NCBI GenBank assembly: GCA_029706075.1 | Contig: JAINUG010000139.1 | Span: 496,001 to 560,000, forward strand | DNA length: 64,000 bases | From: Aldrovandia affinis | Lineage: Eukaryota; Chordata; Actinopteri; Notacanthiformes; Halosauridae | Direction: 5' to 3' | In this document: positions 44,901 through 54,600 of the stretch, in pieces | Layout of the letters: the number at the start of each line of letters is the position of its first letter | Position numbering within the stretch: position 1 is the first letter of the stretch | Made by a program: the position numbers and the translations under genes | Notes under the pieces: generated by a model | Told to the model about the DNA's origin: nothing | What the model saw: only the letters and a program-made list of their open reading frames with translations | The model's database searches: none

Positions 44901-47900
44901 AAATCTCTCTCGAGACATCTCAGGTGACATTTTTTAAAGCAAAATGTCACCTGTACCGATGGGGACACTGTTCCTTCACACCTCGTTCTGAGATTAAGCA
45001 GAGCTTCCTCTCTTCCAGGACGCACATTTCCCGTGGACCAGTTTTTCCTTGAAGATGCCATTGCCAAGACAAAGTACGACATCAGGCCATCTTCGTATGA
45101 AGGCCTTTTGTTATGATGTTAAACTGACTGACATGACTGCCAATGATGGTGTCAGTCACACTGCCGTGTCTGCTGTCTGGTCTTCGCACAGGTACGTTAT
45201 AGAGGACGGCAGCCCCTTCATGCGCTCAGGGAAGCAGGGCCCCCAGGCCAGCAGGGGGAGCTCTAGCAGGACGACGGTGGACCAGCTGGAGGAGGACGTG
45301 TGGTCCTGCATGTCTTTCCAGAATCAGGACTTTGTCAAGGCCTCCATCCCTGACCAGCAGCTCACTCTGCAGGAGCTCTCCATCAGATTCAAAGGCAAGG
45401 ATCCTCGACTCGCCAAAGCATTCCTGTTCGATATCTTGCGAAACGTTTATTAGAAATTCAATCTTGGGGGCCTCCGATAGGGTAGCGGTCTAACGCACCC
45501 GTATTGGCTGGTCCTTTATGAGTGTGAGCTGCCTATCACAGTCGTGGTTCGAAACCCGACTGTACCAGACCAGCCCTGGTGGGGAGCCCCAATCGGAGAC
45601 GGTGTTTGGCAGTCTGCCCCCTGGGGGAGGGGGTAGGATGAGCTGGCACGAGCTCGCCAAGTTTAGGGCGACCTCATAAACAGGGTTGGGCGAGTTCCAT
45701 CTTTGAGGAGGTGAACATTGCCTTGAGGTATTAGCTCGTCCCGCAGAGGCGAGTTTGTGGGGGAGGGTATAATTGGCTACTAAATATGGAGAAAAAAGAA
45801 AAACTGGGGGAAAATCTGAAACAAAAAAATAAAATTATAAATTCAATCTTTGAATCTGTGTGACGATTATTTTCTTATGTGGGCTATATCAAGCAATTTT
45901 TTTTTTTATTGATTGATTGATTGATCGATCTGCATTTCAGAAGCAGACACTGAGAATTCTGCTGTGTGCTCTATCGAATGCGTTTTGAGTGATTTATGGA
46001 TCTGTGCTTTAAAAACAGACACCAAGAAGTCTGTTCTGAAGACCATATCTGCCATGGACCTGGATAAGATCAACATGGACCTGGTGGAGAGTCTGCTGGA
46101 GTGGATCGTGGACGGAGACCACGGCTACCCCCCAGGTGACGCACCGACACCGCCATGGACATTCTGCAGCTCCCCGTGCGAGAGAGATGTGGTTCAATCC
46201 AGGGCATTCCACGAGGCAGTGCTATACTGACAGGAAATGCGGTCGCGTGACACTGTTCCAATCCTGCCTTGCAGGCGCTGTCCTCGTGTTTATGCCAGGG
46301 CTGGCTGAGATCAAGATGCTGTACGAGCAGCTGCAGTCCAACAGGATGTTCAACAACAGGAAATGCAGGAGGTATGAAATAACCAGGGGCGACAGCGCGC
46401 CGCTGCGTGTATGGGGTAACCAAAGTCTGTGTTGTGTGCTATTGATGTAGGTACAGTAGCACGCAATGGGTGATCGCTGCCTACTGCTCCAGTGTGAATG
46501 CAGCAGGGTAAATGGATTACAGTGTGTCCGCAGAATTCAGAAAAATGCAAAGCTGGAGTCAGCATATTCAGAACTAATTGTGCCATTCAGGCTTGGCAGA
46601 TTTGATGTATGGATTGATTTTACTGATTGATTGATGTATTGATTTATTGATTGATTGATTGATTGAGAGTGACTAATAACTTCCTGCAGGTGTGTGGTGT
46701 ACCCGCTTCACTCTTCTCTGTCCAATGAGGAGCAGCAGGCCGTGTTCGAGCGCCCGCCCGAGGGCGTCACCAAAATCATCATCTCCACCAACATAGCCGA
46801 GACCTCCGTCACCATCGATGACGTGGTGTACGTGGTGGACTCGGGCAAAATGAAGGAGAAGAGGTGATCTGCCCCCTCCTCTCTCCCCCTCCCCCTGCCT
46901 CCTCCCTCCTCCCCATCCCTCTCTTTCTCTGTGGTCCATGAGTGATCGGCTCCTCGGCCCGCAGGTACGATGTCACTAACAGCACGGAGAGCTCCTCTCC
47001 CCACCCCCTACCCCCTCCCCCCCTCCTCCCCTCCTCCCCCCCCCTCTTCCTCCTCCCCCTCCACCTCTGTGGCCCGTGATTGACAGGCCCCCCCCCGGCC
47101 CGCAGGTACGATGCCACCAAGAGCATGGAGAGCCTGGAGGACTCGTGGGTGTCCCGCGCCAACGCCCTGCAGAGGAAGGGCCGGGCGGGCCGCGTGGCCT
47201 CAGGGGTCTGCTTCCACCTCTTCACCAGCCACTGCTTCGCACACCAGCTGGCCGAGCAGCAGCTGCCCGAGATCCAGAGAGTCCCCCTGGAGCAGCTGTG
47301 CCTCAGGTCAGGACCCTGCCGCTCCTCCTGCTGACCCTTTTCAGCTCCCCCACCCCCCACCTGGTCCAACGCAGGCAGCCCATAAAACCTCATCCCCCTC
47401 CCGTCTCGCAGGATCAAAATCCTGGACCTGTTTGCCGATCGCTCCCTGGAGTCAGTGTTCTGCCGTCTGATCGAGCCGCCCTCTCCGGACAGCCTGGACG
47501 CCGCCAAGCAGCGGCTGCAGGACCTGGGCGCCCTCACACCGGACGAGAAGCTCACCCCCCTGGGCTACCACCTGGCCTGCCTGCCCGTGGACGTGCGCAT
47601 CGGCAAGCTCATGCTGTTCGGCGCCATCTTCCGCTGCCTGGACCCCGCCCTCACCATCGCGGCCAGCCTCGCTTTCAAGTCCCCTTTCGTAAGGGCCTCG
47701 CCGTGTCCCATAGTAGCAACAAAGACCAAAACGCAAAACGTGATAGGCACTTACACTTGTAAAGGACCAGCCAATACGGGTGCTCCCACAAACCACTATT
47801 TCAAAAATAGTGTGAAATCCAGTCCTACTTTTCTAACACGTCATACACACACATTCAGTGTCATTTATTCATTTTTTAAGTTAATTAATGTGATCAAGAA

Positions 47901-50900
47901 TACAACATTGTGATGTCTTTTTCATCCATTTGCTGAAATCACCGTATTTGGATAAAAAAAATCATCTTTAACCATCTCTTAAAGAGTGTGTGTTTGAAGA
48001 GAGAGGGGTGGAAAGTGGGTGGAATAGTTCTGCCTCTCTTCACTAAGCTCCTCTCTCCCCCTCTTCCCGCCAAAACGCAGGTATCTCCCTGGGACAAGCG
48101 TGAGGAGGCCAACGTGCGGAAGCTGGGCTTCGCCTGGCCAACAGTGACCATCTGGCCCTGCTGCAGGCATACAAGGTGCAAGCAACGCGACCGGCCACAG
48201 CGTTGAGTGGCCGCCCTCCTCCTCACGTCTGCCAATATATGCTTTATTTCTCTCAAGGGTAGAGGAGGCTACCTGTAGGTTTCAGCCCTTAAATGGCTTC
48301 ACAACAGAAACAAGCTCACCCGTTCTGCTCATAAGGTGGCCGCAGACCTGAATAACGGGCTGTAAAACACATAGGCACGATACGCCCGTGGGTGGCACTC
48401 TGTATGCTCACATAAGAATACATAATGATGAGAACGGGCCGTTCGGCCCATCTAGGCTCATCATGTCCTAATCTAAAGAGTATCTAGTACTACATCTAGC
48501 CTGGACTTGAATAGCCCAGAGTTTCTGCCTCTACTACCTGACCTGGCAAGCTGTTCCAGGCAATGACAACTCTCTGTATAAAAAAAAACTTCCAAATATC
48601 TGTGCGGAATTTGCCTTTAACTAATTTCCACCTGTGGCCTCTTGTTCTGCTGACCCCACTTATCTTAAAAAATCTTTGGTATTTTACTTTGTTAATCCCT
48701 TTTAGGAATTTAAAAACCTCAATCAAATCCCCCCTAAGTCTCCGTTTGCTAAGTTTAAATAGATTGAGTGCCTTAAGTCTATCATCATAACTTTTACCTT
48801 TCATACCAGGTATCAGTTTAGTTGCCCTTCTTTGGACTTTTTCAAGAGCTTCTATATCTTTCTTGTAGTGCGGTGCCCAGAGCTGCACACAGTATTCTAA
48901 GTGCGGTCTGACAAAGGCATTATATAACATTAATATAACCTCCTTTGTTTTATACTCAATACTTTTGCTATGTATCCCAGCATCCTGTTGGCTTTTTTTC
49001 ACTGCTGTAGCACACTGCTTTGATGCAGATAGGCTTTGATCAACTACAATTCCTAAGTCCTTTTCAAATTTAACATCTACTAACTTTTCTCCTCCCATAA
49101 AATACTCCTGTCTAATGTTTTTATTTCCCACATGCTTAACTTTACATTTAGCAATATTGAATGTCATCTGCCATGTATCTGCCCATTTTTGGATTTTGTT
49201 TAAATCATCTTGGATTACTTTAGTCGATTCCAAACTGTTTGCCAAACATGCCTACTGTGTGCAAGGCCAAGCACTACCCTAAATGCACTCTGCCACCCTG
49301 TGCAGGGATGGTGTGCTGCTGCCAAGAACGGAAACCAGGCTGGCTTCCTGTACTGCAGGGAGAACTTCCTGTCTGGGCGGGGACTCCAGGTGAGAATTCT
49401 CTCCCACCATCCAATCACAGTAAACTCCAGTTCAGAATATTCTCCCACCATCCAATCACAATAAGCTCCAGTTCAGAAAATTCTCCCACCATCCAATCAC
49501 AATAAGCTCCAGTTCAGAATCTTGTCCCACCAACCAATAACAATAAACTCCAGGTGAGAATCCTCTCACAGTAGTGAGAGCAGGGGATCGAGTGGGTGGA
49601 GTAACGCCTGGCACGGCAGGGCTGCGTTCTGACTGTTGATTCCGTTTTTTGGGCTAGATGGTAGATTGAGTGATTGTTGGATCTTGGAGAGCTGGAAACA
49701 AAGCGATAGGACTAAGCTAAAGTAAAATGAAAAAGACTGTAGCTTATCCACATCAGCTGTGGATCCACATCAGCTGTTTATGGTCCTTACCGCCACTCTA
49801 GATTGGGCTGATTGGCCTAGAGATTTGGTTCAGGGGCCATTGCAAAGCTTAGAGTGTTTACGTGTCTCTATGACGTATCGTTCAGACGATATTAATTCAT
49901 AATTAACGGGTGTGTTCAGGGCTTGACTCCTGAGGGTTAAGCAAGTGTATATTGTGCAGGTTCCCTAGTGTGTTTTGCGTGCGTTTTTGTCTGCAAAATT
50001 GTTTTTGGTCTCCAGGAGATTGCCAGCCTGAAGAGGCAGTTTGCCGAGCTGCTGTCGGACATTGGCTTCGTGAAGGAGGGTCTGAAAGCCAGGGTTATCG
50101 AGCGAATGTGTTCCAAAGGGACGGACGGCATTGTGGAGGCCACGGGCTTCGAGGTAAGGCGATGGTCAGAACGCTGTGACTGACGCAGCGCATTGCCGTC
50201 TTGTAGTGATTTCCTTTTTTATTTTATTTTTACATTTTTTTTTTATTTGTTTCCAATTTTTTCCTGTTTTTCTCCCAATTACACCCTCTATATATTTTGA
50301 TTTACCCTCCCCACATGGGTCCGCCACTCGTCTCTACAAGGCAAGCTAATTTTCAGAGGGCAGTGAACTCTGCTTCATTCGAGACGGAATTCGCCCACCC
50401 ACATTCTGGAGACTCCTTACGTGCTTCACGGCAGACCCGAGCCAGCTCACCCTCCCACCTCCCACTGGGGCAGAGTTTGGCTCTCAGATCCCCCAGATGG
50501 GGGCTGACAACCAGGGCCACTCTTGTAGAGATGGGTTTTGAACCGCATCCCTGACAGGCAGCGCACACCATATCGGACCAGCCAAAATAGGGTGCGTTAG
50601 ACTGCTACGTTATCCGCTGCCTTGTCCTGTGGTGATTTCCGAGTTGTCGGTAGTGCTGTAGTCAATATCAAACAGTTGCTTGTGTTTGGTAAAGGAGCAG
50701 CTTGGAAGCCCTACTCCTGTCCTGAAGGATCCCAATCCAGCAGGAGCTTCCAGCCGTCCCTAAACTGCAAAGACCCCATTTCACACACAGCAAACGAGCG
50801 TGGATGGCATCGGCCAAAATCGCTGCACGTGCTCACGCGGTCTGTCAAAGCCGACGTCTGAGACATTGTGATAGCTACACAATAAACACTGAGCAAGCTG

Positions 50901-51611
50901 TTGAAAATGATGATAATGATTATAAAGACTACGATGACGCAATATTTTTGGGAGCCTGACGGTGTCATATGAGACCAACTCCAGCAGAAGCGCCGCTGGC
51001 ATCAACTGTCAACATAGCAGAATGCTCGCATCAGTCACAGCGAGAGCCAAGTACAACTGTCGAGCCAACAGAAGTCTGTGTGTACATAGCCGAAGAGTCT
51101 CTTAACTGGGAAAGCAAACTCATTCAGATTGGTTAAGCCATTGATTAGTGTGAATGAAAGGCCGTAGAAACTGCAGCAGTCCAGGGGTGGAGTGGTTGTG
51201 GTGTCAAAGGTTGAGGGTTGGGTTGTAGTTGTGCACATTTAGTTCGTTTTTAGTTGGGTTTTAGTTGTGAGTGAATCAGAGGTCACTCTCTCCCATCTCC
51301 TCTCCCAGGCCAATCTGAACTCGGACAACATCAAGCTGATGTCTGCCATGCTGTGTGCTGCTCTCTACCCCAATGTAGTCCAGGTGAGCTCCCAGCATCC
51401 TCCGCGCCTCAGTTCTGTATGTGGCGATCTATCACTACCTTCAGCTCATCAAAGAGGATCCCAGATTAACAGGATTTGCACTTAAACAAGCAGTAAATAA
51501 TGTGAAATGTGTTAAAAAGAGACTAACTGTTGGAGGATGTGAGTCTTGTGAGTCTTGTGAGTGTGTGTGTATCTGTGTCTGTATGTGTGCGTGCGCGTGC
51601 GTGCATGTGTG

Positions 51612-51643
<32 letters not shown>

Positions 51644-54600
51644 TGTTTTGTAGACTCACCTTTTTCTAAGCCACTATGCTCTGCTAGGTGAGGGCCCCCC
51701 AGGGGAAGTACAAACTGACCAGTAAAGGGGCTGTGAAGATGCAGCCCAAGGCAGAGGAGCTTCGCTTCATGACCAAGAATGACGGCTGCGTCCACGTGCA
51801 CCCCTGTTCCATCAACTACACGGTGAGCTCCGGCTCCACAGGGAACCTACGCTACATTCTCATCTTCTTAAAGAGATACACTGCAGTCCCGCCCCCTACC
51901 CATGTCACATGGTCATTCTCTTAAAGGTACACAGCACCTGTTGGCATAAGCACTGGCCCTGCAGGTATACAGGCAAAGATGAGTTGGTGGCCCTGCTCTG
52001 ATCCCACCCTGGTCTGAGCGCAGTGCTGTCATTTCAGGTGAGGCACTACGACAGCCCGTACCTGGTGTACCACGAGAAGGTGAAGACGAGCCGCGTGTTC
52101 ATCCGGGACTGCAGCATGGTGTCGGTGTACCCCCTGGTCCTGTTTGGAGGGGGGCAGGTCAGCGTGGAGCTGCAGAACGGCGAGTTTGTCGTCTCCCTGG
52201 ACGACGGCTGGATCCGCTTCGCCGCCGCGTCCCACCAGGTGAACGCATAGCGTCGTGCACGCACACACACGAAACACAGGCACGCATCTCGGAGCGGAAG
52301 GCTAAGCCCCTTGTCTTCAGAAGGCTAACCCCTTTTGTTTGGAATGAAAATGTTTACTTGAGTATGTTCCAATTTGATTCCATTATAACAGATGTGATGC
52401 AATCAACCCCTGTAGACATACAGTTGGGAGGCCAAGCACATAACAGGAGTTAGTAAAGTCCGTAGGGTAGAGCTATCACCGTAACCTCCTGACCAATGGT
52501 CATGGACACTGGTCAAAATTAAATCACCGTTGCATATTCATTTTCAAATAATTAACCTACAATATGGGGAAAATGAATATGCTTGTGATATTTAATAAGA
52601 GCAAATAGTCACACGATTACCAACATTACATGTTCATGTTTGAGTGAACAACTTTTAATGTATAAAAATGTTTTTATTTTTTTAACACTCCGATATTCAG
52701 TACTTTCATTTCACAAACATGTTAGTATTTTTGCTATACAGTACTCTGCAAAAGTCTTAGGCCACCCTAGAAAATTATGTTTATCAAAGCTATTTATCTG
52801 GGCAGTAAGTGTTTATTTGCTTGGAAAAACACTATAACATTAGAATAAATACAAATAAACATTAATACAATAAAAAGTAACAAGAATTTCTTGTATTTTC
52901 CAAAAAGTTATTGATATTTTGTGAGATGGCTAGAAGAACACAGGTTTGGTTCCCTGGTGGTGGAATTGAACAAATACATGGAATGGCTGTGGTGCCTCGA
53001 GGAGAGGTTTAGAAATGCTTAAGCTAACACAGTTTGGCAGACATAAAATCATAGTTCTGCATCAACAAGGCAATTCTCAGCGAGCAATAGCCCGCCTAAC
53101 CGGATTTTCAAGATGTGGTGTTCAAGCTGTCATAAAGAAATGTTAAGAAACTGGGCAAGTTGTAGACAGAAAATGCAGTGGAAGACCCAAAAAGCTGTCT
53201 GCATCTGATGAATAGTACTTCAAGGTCACTTCCTTGAGGGACAGAAGGAAATCCAATGAAGTGCTTGCTCAGCATCTGGCCGAGTCATCTGACACCAAAG
53301 TACATGCTTTGACCGTGAGAAGAAGTCTTACAAGAAATGGTCTTGTAGGACGTTTTGCAGCTAAGAAACCATTATTGCGGAAAGGCAACAAGCAGAAGAG
53401 ATTGCAATATGTGAAAGACCATAAAGCATGGAGCGACAACCAGTGGCAGAATGTCTTATGGAGCGATGAGTCCAAATTTGTCATTTTTGGTTTACAAAGA
53501 CGCCAGTATGTTGACAAGAAGTACATTGATGCCTATCTGCAGCCTTCTGTGAAGCATGGTGGTGGCTCTGTCATGGTCTGAGGATACATTTCAGCCAACA
53601 GTGTAGGGGATCTAGTCAAAACAGTCACAGTATCAAAGCCCCGACTTCAAGCCCGCTGTGTGGGATCACTTGAACAGGGAAAATAACAAAAAGCAGCCAA
53701 AGTCAAAAGAAGAGTTATGACAAATCCTGCAAGAACCTTGGAAGAATTTTCCACAGGATTTTAAAAAATTGCATGACAGTCTACCAAAGAGAATTGCTTC
53801 AGTTTTGCATTCTAAGGGAGGCTACACAAAATACTGACTTGTTTTAAAAACACAAGAAGTTTTTGTTACTTTTAATTGTATTCATGTTTCTTTGTATTTA
53901 CTTCAATGTTATATAGTATTTTTTCGACCAAATAAACACTTACTGCTCAGATAAATGGCTTTAATTAGAATTTTTCAGAGTTGCCTAAGACTTTGGCACA
54001 GTACTGTGCTGGCTATGTTAGACGTATGGTGTTTTGTTGATGAAGCCAGCCTATTTTTAAATTTTTTTTTAAATTTTTGTTTCTGATTTTATCCCATTTT
54101 CTCCCAATTTGTAGCCAATTAGCTATTTTTGTCAATCAGTAATTCAGCCGTGTCCTACAGCCTTTGGGATCTTACAGGGACTTTTATACGCAGTAGACGC
54201 CGGCTTCCTCCCCCTCCCTGGTGTGGGCTTCCAGCCGACACTTGGCGAGACGAGAATTGAACCCCGGTCTTTGCGACCACTTCACTGGACCACGCGGGAG
54301 GCCTAAGCCAATTTTGATCATATTCAGGTGTACAGCCTTTGGGATCTTGATTTCGGTAGATGGTGTGGGCTTCCAGATACACCGAGAATGTTTTGCGACC
54401 ACTTCCTTGTGAGCTCAAACTGAACTATACGCCGCTTTGTAAACAAGTCGCACCATGAATGAACCATTGCTTGCTGCAGACAGGGCCTGCGTCCTCCTTT
54501 TTCCCTACGTCTCCTTCTCCTTGTTGGTTTCATGAAACCATAGGACTGGACCTCTGACCGCATTACATATAGGCTTCAGAAAAATGTTGAATAAATGAAT

